A stretch of DNA of 64,000 nucleotides from Dictyobacter vulcani (GTDB lineage: Bacteria; Chloroflexota; Ktedonobacteria; Ktedonobacterales; Ktedonobacteraceae): the NCBI RefSeq assembly GCF_008974265.1, contig NZ_BKZW01000001.1, forward strand, positions 186,001 to 250,000, in the 5' to 3' direction. Of the stretch, positions 34,730 through 43,056 are shown piece after piece. Position numbers and translations under genes: made by a program. Under the pieces are notes generated by a model. The model was not told where the DNA came from. It ran no database searches and worked only from the letters and a program-made list of their open reading frames with translations. The first letter of the stretch is position 1. Every line of letters begins with the position of its first letter.

Positions 34730-35773
34730 TTAGTGATTCCTGGCGATAGCAATCAAATCGGACAACAGACCCTGACCGGTCTCAAGGCGGCCGGCTCCCG
34801 GACCGCTAATAGTAACAGACGAGAGGGAGTCAGTGTGGAAGGTAAGCGCGTTCATAACGCCATTTACCTGGGCCAGAGCATCATCGATCGGTAATGCGAT
34901 TGGCTCAACCCGGGCCTCTAATGGAGCATTAAGGGTATCAGCAGTGCGCGACAGCGAGGCAATCAGTTTAATCCGCTTCCCTTCATGCGCTGCCTGCTGA
35001 ATTTGTTCTCGGGTTATCGCGGTAATACCTTGCCGACTTACCTGTTCGGGCTTTAGAGATTGTCCAAAGACCAGCGCAGCCAGGATCAAGGTTTTGGCAA
35101 CGACATCATACCCCTCAACGTCAGCAGTAGGATCGGCCTCTGCATATCCCAATCCCTGAGCTTCAGACAATACCTCAGCATAGTCACGACCCCTGGCCAT
35201 AGCTGTCAGGATATAGTTAGTCGTTCCATTGAGAATGCCACGCACAGACTTGATATTGACGCCTGCCATACCTTCTCGTACAGTACTCAAGATGGGTGTT
35301 CCCGCCATGACAGTCGCTTCTAGCCGCAGTTGTACGCCATGCTGTTGAGCCAGGGCTGATAATTCATTCGCGGACAGAGCAGCCGGGCCCTTATTGGCTG
35401 AAATGACATGCATGCCTTTCGTCAGCGCAGTCCGGATATGGCTGAGTCCGGGTTCGGCATCACGTAAATTGGTCCATGTAGCTTCGGCCAGGACATCAGC
35501 CGTAGTTGCTCGCAGACCCTCTAATGCACTGGACCACTGCTGAATATCAGGATGCAGTGTCAAAGGCTGACGGCTTGCTGCCAGATCCAGCAATGTTGGT
35601 ATATCAAGTCCTTCTTCACGATAAATAAAACCATGACGACTATTGCTTACACCTACCAGCACGACTTCTAAGGAGAAGTCGCGCTGTAGTAATTCACGTT
35701 TTGCGTGTAGCAGTTCGGCCAAACCCTGACCAACCACACCAAAACCTACAATGGAAAGGCGTACACGTTTCAT
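34730..35773 (-). CDS. hom: homoserine dehydrogenase
   Basis: Reduces aspartate semialdehyde to homoserine with NAD(P)H on the way to threonine and methionine. The N-terminal Rossmann motif is GFGVVGQGL. ANKGP, then ILNGTTNYILT, and ADPTADVEGYDVVAKTLIL with the catalytic Lys and Asp are all present. The protein ends after the catalytic domain at 347 residues, so the C-terminal ACT regulatory domain of many homologues is absent and threonine feedback may not act here. I chose ATG 35773; a GTG at 35782 is also in frame. It follows murJ by 15 bases on the same strand, an unusual pairing. Confidence 0.92.
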   Translation of the reverse strand: MKRVRLSIVGFGVVGQGLAELLHAKRELLQRDFSLEVVLVGVSNSRHGFIYREEGLDIPTLLDLAASRQPLTLHPDIQQWSSALEGLRATTADVLAEATWTNLRDAEPGLSHIRTALTKGMHVISANKGPAALSANELSALAQQHGVQLRLEATVMAGTPILSTVREGMAGVNIKSVRGILNGTTNYILTAMARGRDYAEVLSEAQGLGYAEADPTADVEGYDVVAKTLILAALVFGQSLKPEQVSRQGITAITREQIQQAAHEGKRIKLIASLSRTADTLNAPLEARVEPIALPIDDALAQVNGVMNALTFHTDSLSSVTISGPGAGRLETGQGLLSDLIAIARNH

Positions 35774-35788
35774 AGCTGCCACCCGACC

Positions 35789-38140
35789 TTATATCCACGA
35801 TAATTTAAGACGATCCAGGATACGTTTAATTGGGCCCAGTTCTTGAATACCCATAAAGCGCGAGGCTCGCACATAGACAAACAGGCCAACAAAAACTTCA
35901 ATGCCGAGCTTGATGATTGCTTCAATCGTGCCCAGGAAACCAGTTGACTGGCCAGTCGTGGTATCCAGAATACGATCAAGTAACTCACGGGCCAGGAAAA
36001 CCACAATGGCCATGGCAAGTGATGCGAGTAAGACACGTCCAATAAATCTTAGCAGTTCTTTGGTCTGCATATCACCAATACGCTGATCAAGTAGCCAGAA
36101 AAGGACAATTGCCTCAAGGATATTGGCTGCCGAGGTAGAGAAGGCTAACGCAGCCAGACCCCATTTCGTTCCCCAGACCGCTGCATTTACCACCACCAGG
36201 CTCAAAGCAATCTTAAACACAAACTGTGCCACACTCACGATAACCGGCGTCTTTGTGTCACGCATGGCATAAAAAGAACGCGTTAACAATTCTACCGCAC
36301 AGAGGCCTGACAGACCAATGGCGAAGGCGGCCAACGGGAAGTAAGTCCCCTGGGCGCTATCTAAATTATAGTGGCCATGTTGCAAGAGCACTTGAATAAC
36401 TGGCAAACCGAGAATAATTAAACCAATACCTGAAGGTAGCGTTGTAAAGAGGATACTCCGCAAGGTTTCGAGAATGGTATTACGTACCCGATCAAACCGA
36501 CCTTTGGCAACATTCTCCGCCAGGGTTGGAAAAACCGCTGTCGCTGGCGAAAGTCCAAAGATACCAAAGGGCAGGAGGACCAATTGGAATGCCTGATAGT
36601 ACTGGGTAACACCACCACCCGCAGTACCTACAACCAGTAAGATCAGGTTGCGGTCCACAAAGGTGGAGAGATAAATCATTGCTGAGTTACCAATACGCGG
36701 TATCATCTGTTTGGCAATCTGTATAACACCAGGATCTTTCCAATCAAAGGTGCGTGTATACTTCATGCCAACTTTCATCAATCCAGGTACCTGAACACCG
36801 ACCTGTAGTAAGGCACCGATTACGACACCCCAGGTAGCTGCATAAACAGCAAAATTGGCATCGCCACGGTTAGTTAAAGCAAAGAAAATGCCTGGACATA
36901 GTCCAGCAATCAGTCCAACATTATAGAGTACAGATCCAATGGCTGAAAGCTTGAAATCTTGTTGCGCATTCAAAACCGATGTCACGATGACACCACCACC
37001 CAGGATCACAGACTGCAACAACATAATGCGTGTTAGCGATGCAATCAGATCCAACTGGGCAGATGCAACCCCAATGTTGTATAGGGGAACGATCTGACGA
37101 GCAAAAATGATACCGGTCAATGACAGGACGGTCATTAAAACGACAGCCAGGTTTAAAGCTGAACTGGCAACATGCCAGGCTTTCTTCTCGTCACGTTCAC
37201 CAACCATATAATTGGTAAAGACTGGAATAAAAGCTGAGCTCAGTGCTCCACCCGAGACAATATTAAAGATAAGGTCAGGGATCAAAAATGCCTGTAGATA
37301 TGCATCTGAGACATGGCTGGTACCAAAGACATACGCGAACATTGACGTTCGTAAAATACCTAGAATACGACTGGCAACAAAGGCAATCGTCAGAATCGAC
37401 ATCGCCCGTCCGACGCGCACCTTCTGCAGCATACCAGTATCCTGGGCCGAAGCCGCAGCTGGCTGCAGATCTGCCCCTGTTGGAGGTAGGCGTTTGGGTA
37501 ATTGTAGTCCCTGAGGTCGCAAACTTGATAAACGAACCGGTACTACGGTTTGATCATCTGTAGGGTCAGATGGCAATCCTTGAGCTGAATCCTGGGGTGG
37601 TCGACCTGGTGTACGCGGCACATAGGGTCCACCAAGATTACCTGAGCTAAGTGATCCACTTGGTGGCGGAAGACTATCTGCTCCGGCAGAATTGGCCCCT
37701 TTCCACGGAAAGATCGTTGTCAGGTCAGCACCACGGATACGACGCTGTTGCCGACGCATCCGCTCTTCACGCAACTGCTGCAAACGGTCCTGACGCAGTT
37801 GTGCCATTGGCTGGGATGGCTGCGGAACATCAAAAAACTGATTTTCCGTGCCTTGTCCAAAACCTAAGGTCATTCCCATATCTTGTACAGGCTGCTGAGA
37901 ACGTTCCTGATAGTGTTGCTGATATTTAGAAGGCACACGTGTCTGCTGGGGATCAGGTGCCTGAGAAGGATATTTCTGTGGTGGCTTCCCTGAAAGAGGG
38001 GGAAAGGACCGAGGAGGAGCGCCAGAAGGAGACGGTGGCCTCACTTCTGTTGCGTCCTGGTCATACTGCCAGCCGTAATATCCTTGCTGTTCCGATGGCC
38101 TTTGATCAGACAAAGGCCCTTGTTGTCCTTCGTTTTCCAC
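35789..38140 (-). CDS. murJ: MurJ-type lipid II flippase with long Pro/Gln-rich N-terminal extension
   Basis: Membrane flippase of the MOP superfamily that moves lipid II across the membrane for peptidoglycan synthesis. The core begins near residue 240 with SRILGILRTSMFAYVFG and SDAYLQAFLIPDLIFN, and shows about 14 membrane segments, including the GLSPATAVFPTLAENVAKG and RSFYAMRDTKTPV blocks. In front is about 230 residues of Pro-, Gln-, Ser- and Arg-rich sequence without membrane segments (for example SGAPPRSFPPLSGKPP and RQDRLQQLREERMRRQQRR), probably disordered and cytoplasmic. Total 783 residues against about 500 for most MurJ. The start is GTG 38140, with a weak site. It is followed by hom. 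Confidence 0.9.
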   Translation of the reverse strand: MENEGQQGPLSDQRPSEQQGYYGWQYDQDATEVRPPSPSGAPPRSFPPLSGKPPQKYPSQAPDPQQTRVPSKYQQHYQERSQQPVQDMGMTLGFGQGTENQFFDVPQPSQPMAQLRQDRLQQLREERMRRQQRRIRGADLTTIFPWKGANSAGADSLPPPSGSLSSGNLGGPYVPRTPGRPPQDSAQGLPSDPTDDQTVVPVRLSSLRPQGLQLPKRLPPTGADLQPAAASAQDTGMLQKVRVGRAMSILTIAFVASRILGILRTSMFAYVFGTSHVSDAYLQAFLIPDLIFNIVSGGALSSAFIPVFTNYMVGERDEKKAWHVASSALNLAVVLMTVLSLTGIIFARQIVPLYNIGVASAQLDLIASLTRIMLLQSVILGGGVIVTSVLNAQQDFKLSAIGSVLYNVGLIAGLCPGIFFALTNRGDANFAVYAATWGVVIGALLQVGVQVPGLMKVGMKYTRTFDWKDPGVIQIAKQMIPRIGNSAMIYLSTFVDRNLILLVVGTAGGGVTQYYQAFQLVLLPFGIFGLSPATAVFPTLAENVAKGRFDRVRNTILETLRSILFTTLPSGIGLIILGLPVIQVLLQHGHYNLDSAQGTYFPLAAFAIGLSGLCAVELLTRSFYAMRDTKTPVIVSVAQFVFKIALSLVVVNAAVWGTKWGLAALAFSTSAANILEAIVLFWLLDQRIGDMQTKELLRFIGRVLLASLAMAIVVFLARELLDRILDTTTGQSTGFLGTIEAIIKLGIEVFVGLFVYVRASRFMGIQELGPIKRILDRLKLSWI

Positions 38141-38551
38141 GTTCTTCTCTATCGATAAATCGCAATGAGTATAACAACTCAGTCCAATTACATTTCTGTA
38201 TAGTATTGTGCGTCAAGCATACCATACTAGCAATACTTCTGACTAGAGGATTACTAGATGGTACTCATTCCACTATAATTAGCTAACTTACAGGCAATAA
38301 AATAATAAGCCTGAACACCCTTCCCAGGCCAATCAACAGGTTTTCCATTGCGGGATCCACTCCCGATCATCCTCTGCTCCATAAACAGGTATTCTGACAG
38401 GAAAATAAGCCCGAATATTTGAATAGTAGCAATCAGCTAAAAAGTCGTGAAACAATTTTTAATTGAATATCCTCTTACTTATAGTTGCCTTTCATACAAG
38501 GCATGAAAAAAAAGATCCATCTCATTGAGAGAGATATAAACCGGAGGTTTG
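38141..38551. other. intergenic region of about 410 bases
   Basis: Divergent spacer between murJ (-) and the desaturase gene (+). No gene or strong hairpin seen. It must contain both promoters; a TATAGT at 38480-38485 is -10-like, but I see no -35 at the right distance. Confidence 0.45.
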
Positions 38552-39430
38552 ATGAAATCCAACGCCCTGTATAAAGGTGTTCTTGTACTTGTAGTGGTAC
38601 TCCCCTTTCTCGCCACCATCTATGCCATGTGGACATTGTGGAATAGAGCCGTCTTTCTGTCAGATATTATTATGCTCCTGGTATTCTATACCTGTGTTAC
38701 CTTTGGTGTGACCGTTGGGTTTCACCGTATGCTTACACATAGGAGTTTTCAGGCTAATCCAGTCATTAAATTTTTATTGCTCGTCTTCGGCTCCATGTCC
38801 CTGCAAGGACCTGCCATTGAATGGGCCGCCACACATGTGAAACATCATGCCCAGGCAGATAAAGAAGGCGATCCCCATAGTCCTGTTGAAGGCTTTGTCC
38901 ATTCGCACTTCGGCTGGCTCTTCAAGGACCGCATGGCCGATCCAAACGTCTATTGTCGCAATCTCGTCAACGATCGTATGGTCATGTTTGTGAGTCGCAC
39001 ATTCTTATTGTGGGTGGCTCTATCGTTGTTGATTCCGTTTGCCATCGGTGGTTGGCATGGATTACTCTGGGCAGGCTTAGTGCGCATCTTCATCGTGCAC
39101 CATGTAACCTGGAGCGTCAACTCAATCTGCCATACCTTCGGCATGCGTGAGTTTGAAACTACTGATAAAAGTCGCAATGAGTGGGTCGTTGGTTTACTGG
39201 CCTTCGGTGAAGGCTGGCACAACAACCATCATGCCTTTCCACGCTCTGCCTTCCATGGACTTCACTGGTGGCAGGTAGATTTCTCAGCATACCTTATTCG
39301 GGGCATGGAACGCCTGGGATTGGCGAAAGACGTCTATCGTATTCCACCGGATATGTTGGCTCGCCGTTATAGCACTGACACTACTACAATAGCGTCTACA
39401 GTGGCCGAAAAAGTTACCCTCAGTAAATAA
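38552..39430 (+). CDS. acyl-CoA / fatty acid delta-9-type desaturase
   Basis: Membrane di-iron desaturase that puts a cis double bond into fatty acyl chains to tune membrane fluidity. The three histidine boxes are present: HRMLTH, HVKHH and HNNHH. Paired hydrophobic segments lie around them (LVVVLPFLATIYAMWTLW; LLVFYTCVTFGVTVGFH). The GDPHSP and GWHNNHH blocks match acyl-CoA desaturases. Length 292 residues. GGAGG lies just before ATG 38552; the TTG three bases earlier is less likely. A structured hairpin follows the stop, so it appears monocistronic. Confidence 0.92.
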   Translation: MKSNALYKGVLVLVVVLPFLATIYAMWTLWNRAVFLSDIIMLLVFYTCVTFGVTVGFHRMLTHRSFQANPVIKFLLLVFGSMSLQGPAIEWAATHVKHHAQADKEGDPHSPVEGFVHSHFGWLFKDRMADPNVYCRNLVNDRMVMFVSRTFLLWVALSLLIPFAIGGWHGLLWAGLVRIFIVHHVTWSVNSICHTFGMREFETTDKSRNEWVVGLLAFGEGWHNNHHAFPRSAFHGLHWWQVDFSAYLIRGMERLGLAKDVYRIPPDMLARRYSTDTTTIASTVAEKVTLSK

Positions 39431-39456
39431 TGAGTGAGAACAACTGCAGATGGTTG

Positions 39457-39509
39457 CAAGAAGAAATGGAGCTATCCAGATGTACATCTGGTGGCTCCAT
39501 TTCTTCTTG
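39457..39509 (+). terminator. two-part hairpin: 16-bp outer stem with an inner 16-base palindrome
   Basis: Outer arms at 39457-39472 and 39494-39509 match exactly. The loop holds the palindrome CCAGATGTACATCTGG (39476-39491). It begins 27 bases after the desaturase stop and has no U-tract. Confidence 0.6.
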
Positions 39510-39606
39510 TCCAACACTGCTTGGGGTAGTATTCTTTTTGCTAACATTACCGAATACTATACTTAGTAAAAATTTAGAGAAAGTTCTAGCATATTAGTTC
39601 CGTAGT

Positions 39607-39635
39607 TTGACACAATAGGAAAACACCGATACAAT
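39607..39635 (+). promoter_or_regulatory. strong sigma70-type promoter for the GDP-mannose gene
   Basis: Consensus TTGACA (39607-39612) and TACAAT (39630-39635) are 17 bases apart, about 85 bases before ATG 39721. Confidence 0.75.
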
Positions 39636-39720
39636 CCCCCATATGCTCATGTACAGTAGAAATTTACACATAAATCTACCTATGAAATTGGATTTTCGAT
39701 GAGGAGCGTACTTTCTCAAT

Positions 39721-40785
39721 ATGAAACATCTTAATGCCGTTATCTTAGCGGGTGGCAGTGGCACACGTTTATGGCCTCTGAGTACACCAAGCTTTCCCAA
39801 ACAATTTTTGCCACTTCCAAGCGGAAAAAGCATGATCCAGGAGACCCTGGAACGGGTCGCACCACTTATAACTCCTGCGCAATCATGGGTGATCACAGGT
39901 AAAAGCATGGCTGATCTTGTTCAAGAACATTTGCCAACTGTGCCCGCTCAACATATTCTACGTGAACCGATGGGGCGTAATTCAGCTCCCGCTATTGCCT
40001 GGGCTGCGGCCGCAATCGCCAAACAGGATCCAGATGCAATTATGGCGATCTTTAGCGCGGATGCGGTCATTACCCATGTAGAAAGTTTGCGTAACACACT
40101 CGATCTGGCATATAAACTGGCTGAGCAGGGAAAGTTGGTAACCATTGGCATCCAACCAACATCCCCAGAGACTGGCTATGGCTATATCCGCTTTGCAAAA
40201 GAGGTCAGCGAGGGCTCCGGCTATAAAGCGTTCCAGGTTGAACGTTTCGTAGAAAAACCCAATCTAGAAACAGCGCAATCCTATCTGGATGATGGACACT
40301 ATGTCTGGAATGCAGGTATTTTTATTTGGAGTGTTAAAGCTATCCTGGCTGAGTTCAGTCAGCATTTGCCTGACATCGCTGAAAAAATCAACCAGATCGT
40401 AGATAAAGCATCCACAGAAGATGGTCAGCATATGCTCGATACGCTCTGGCCTCAACTACAATCTATTTCAATCGACTATGGGATCCTGGAAAAGACCTCG
40501 CAACTGGTTGTTATTCCTGCACAGCTAGGATGGAATGATGTGGGCAACTGGAATCAGTATGGCGCACTCTTCCCTGCAGATGAACAGGGTATCCATGCGG
40601 TTGGATCTCATACCGGCTTCGGCAGTCAAAATGTCATTGTATACAATAATACCCAACGCCGTGTGTATACGATTGGACTGGAAGATGTTATTGTCGTAGA
40701 AATGGACGATATGACTGTCATCTGTCACAAAACTCATGTACAACGTGTGAAAGAGCTGGCAGAAAAACATCATAAAAAAGCGTAA
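39721..40785 (+). CDS. manC: mannose-1-phosphate guanylyltransferase
   Basis: Makes GDP-mannose from mannose 1-phosphate and GTP, feeding glycan synthesis. The N-terminal nucleotidyltransferase signature LAGGSGTRLWPLS is followed by PKQFLPL. The FVEKP motif binds the sugar phosphate, and NAGIFIW and DYGILEKT are also family blocks. At 354 residues it is the single-function form without the C-terminal phosphomannose isomerase domain. It has its own promoter and terminator. GDP-mannose could serve the transferases at 1-12 kb and the nearby GT2. The symbol is assigned by function. Confidence 0.9.
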   Translation: MKHLNAVILAGGSGTRLWPLSTPSFPKQFLPLPSGKSMIQETLERVAPLITPAQSWVITGKSMADLVQEHLPTVPAQHILREPMGRNSAPAIAWAAAAIAKQDPDAIMAIFSADAVITHVESLRNTLDLAYKLAEQGKLVTIGIQPTSPETGYGYIRFAKEVSEGSGYKAFQVERFVEKPNLETAQSYLDDGHYVWNAGIFIWSVKAILAEFSQHLPDIAEKINQIVDKASTEDGQHMLDTLWPQLQSISIDYGILEKTSQLVVIPAQLGWNDVGNWNQYGALFPADEQGIHAVGSHTGFGSQNVIVYNNTQRRVYTIGLEDVIVVEMDDMTVICHKTHVQRVKELAEKHHKKA

Positions 40786-40833
40786 AAGCCGAATTCATCG
40801 CTATTTTTTTAATAGAGCAGCTAATTCTGCGAC

Positions 40834-40869
40834 AGTAGGTACGTTTCCTGAGGCGTACCTACTTTTTTT
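40834..40869 (+). terminator. rho-independent terminator after the guanylyltransferase
   Basis: AGTAGGTACG (40834-40843) pairs with CGTACCTACT (40854-40863), followed by T7. Confidence 0.9.
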
Positions 40870-41629
40870 AACATTAACAGCAACGACAGTAACATATATG
40901 CATGAGCAGGCACGAAGCTATAGACGACGACTATCTTCAAGCAGATTATCCGGGATTGTCACCGATAATTGCACATAAAGATAAGGGTATATGTTATAAT
41001 GGTGGACAGATTCGTAGTGCCTCATAAAGAAGGGGGTCTGCCATGATACTCTCCAGACAGCTAATCTTCCATAGGAATGGTATAGTACCACCAACCATAA
41101 ACCTCAGAAAAGGCAAGCTCGCCACAACTCATCAACCTTATAAGGATATGCTACGTGCTTATTAGTAGATAATGCTGCTCAACTCAGCATCATGGTTATG
41201 CAGGAATCAGAGGTATCCATGAAGTTTGATAGTATGTGGATTGGTAGCACAGATATACAATTACTATCAACTATGATAGACTTTGGACGCTACGTCCAAT
41301 TGGTCATGGCGACCCGATGGTAACACTCAAAGCATGTTCCAACAAACTGAGACAAACACATGCATAAACTACGCAAAAAAGGACATATGGGGACACACTA
41401 ATGAGAGTGTCCGTATGACTACAAACATACGCCACCACGTATTCATACGCAGGCGCTTCATTGTCACCCTGTCTACAACATTTATGGGAGGATGGTCTGG
41501 GGGCTGAGAAAAGTAAGGTTGTTGGTTACTCACCCAGCTATTTTCAAGGGGCTACCACCCGTACACCATGCCGGGCTGGTGGGAATGTTTCGTGGATAGA
41601 GTTTAGCGTAGCAAGGAAGGAAACAACAT
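40870..41629. other. 760-base region without a convincing gene; extended -10 promoter candidate
   Basis: TGTTATAAT at 40992-41000 is an extended -10 element, but no -35 is well placed. Short open frames at 41283-41507 and 41461-41688 lack ribosome sites and look random. Near 41551-41583, CCACC can pair with GGTGG. If the promoter is real, the GT2 gene has a leader of more than 600 bases, or a non-coding RNA lies here. Confidence 0.35.
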
Positions 41630-42634
41630 ATGTCTACCCGTCCATATCGTCCAGGTATTCCCGAAGAAATTCTCGCGCTTTCTCATGAGCGTGACCTCCT
41701 TCGGCGTAAAGGACAATACGACCGCGCTGATCTCCTCAAACAGCAGCTTGAGGAGGCTGGTTATGTCGTCAAAGATAATCCGCATGGCGCTCACCTGGTT
41801 ATTCTACCGAGCATTTTCGTGGATGGAACCCAGTACCGGACTGTACGTCAATTGCCTTCATTGCTTGATGAAGCCGATCTCTGTACCTTTTCCGTGAATG
41901 TGCTGGCCCAGAACAGTAGTGAACAAACGCGTCGTTGTGTGGAAAGTGTCTTGCAGTATGCAGGCAATGCTGACATTGAGATCATCCTGGTTGATAATGC
42001 TTCACAGGATGGTTCTGACATCTGGGCTGAGGCGCTACAGCATCGTGATTCACGGGTCCATGTGTTGCGCTCCACACGTAAAATAGGTATTGCTGAAGCA
42101 CGCAATATTGGTCTTCAGCAAAGTCGGGGCACGTATATTCTGCTCCTCGATACAAATGTCGAACTCACGGGCGACATTTTCACACCACTGGCCCGGACAC
42201 TTTCCAATCCCGAGGTGGGATTGACAGGCCTGCGTGGTCTGCATACCGACGACCTGCGTCACTTCGAGGAGAGTGAAGAAGTTGAGGTTGAGGCCATTGA
42301 TCAGCAGTGTATGGCCTTTAAGCGTTCATTGCTGAAACAGACTGGACTACTGGATGAAGGTTATCGTTATCCCTGGTATATGGATATCGACTTCTCGTTT
42401 GCCATTCGTGATCTGGGTGTCACGGCTGTTCGTACCGCTGATCTCCCACTCGTGGCTCACCCACTCCTGGAAAACAGCAAACTTTCCGACGCTGAACGTA
42501 CTCGCCTGTCTAAACGAAATTTCTATCGTTATCTCTCTAAATGGGGAGACCGCGAAGATTTACTGCCCGAAGGTTTAGATGATGAGTATGAGTATGAGGA
42601 CGAGGAAGAGGACGAGACAATAGGAGCGGAATAA
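41630..42634 (+). CDS. family 2 glycosyltransferase with an N-terminal CysRS-tail-like helical domain
   Basis: Two-part protein of 334 residues. Residues 10-60 (EEILALSHERDLLRRKGQYD, then RADLLKQQLEEAGYVVKDNP and HG) match the C-terminal helical tail of cysteinyl-tRNA synthetase, including the R/K-rich helix, the A-D pair and the D-x-P-x-G end. Residues 85-310 are a GT-A domain: VLAQNSSEQTRRCVESVL, IILVDNASQDGS, AEARNIGL and LLLDTNVELT, where the usual D-x-D is D-T-N. MDIDFSFAIRDLG follows, as in rhamnosyltransferase-like GT2. The C-terminus is very acidic (EYEYEDEEEDE). AAGGAAGGAAAC precedes ATG 41630. Function is open. Confidence 0.75.
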   Translation: MSTRPYRPGIPEEILALSHERDLLRRKGQYDRADLLKQQLEEAGYVVKDNPHGAHLVILPSIFVDGTQYRTVRQLPSLLDEADLCTFSVNVLAQNSSEQTRRCVESVLQYAGNADIEIILVDNASQDGSDIWAEALQHRDSRVHVLRSTRKIGIAEARNIGLQQSRGTYILLLDTNVELTGDIFTPLARTLSNPEVGLTGLRGLHTDDLRHFEESEEVEVEAIDQQCMAFKRSLLKQTGLLDEGYRYPWYMDIDFSFAIRDLGVTAVRTADLPLVAHPLLENSKLSDAERTRLSKRNFYRYLSKWGDREDLLPEGLDDEYEYEDEEEDETIGAE

Positions 42635-42658
42635 TTATTCGTCTTCCCCATAACCTTG

Positions 42659-42692
42659 AAAAGGGAGCTAATAGCTTTATTAGCTCCCTTTT
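42659..42692 (+). terminator. rho-independent terminator, 15-bp arms
   Basis: Arms at 42659-42673 and 42678-42692 match exactly around a 4-base loop, ending in a T-rich tract. Confidence 0.9.
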
Positions 42693-43056
42693 CTTTTTCA
42701 GCAGTAAAAATTTTTACTGACGTCCAAATATTCCGCGATTCCTATCTCATATTACTGCGGCGTCCTGACACTTTGATCATCTTATGCCTGTCCATCTGTG
42801 CTATGAATTGAACCACAAGGAAATTTTTACAGAGATGGTACGAACAAGCTCTGGCAAAAATCATCTATATCATCGTATCGCTAGCTTTTCGAGAATTATG
42901 TGCCTCCCAGTATACCAGCGATTCACCAATATACTGCCTTTCAAGGGTTCTATTGCTTGAGAACCTGAACCATCTGTTGCTGCAAGCATATGATATTATG
43001 TGAGTACATCCAGAAACACACCCGATTTCACATCATTGAGGAAAGGTTGTAGAACA
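42693..43056. other. intergenic region of about 360 bases before the oligoendopeptidase
   Basis: No gene seen. TGATATTAT at 42991-42999 looks like an extended -10 element. A transcript starting near 43006 would exclude a GTG start at 43000. Confidence 0.4.

Noticed and set aside
41283..41688. Two overlapping short open frames before the GT2 gene
   Set aside because: No ribosome sites and no plausible protein features; the second runs into the GT2 gene in a different frame.
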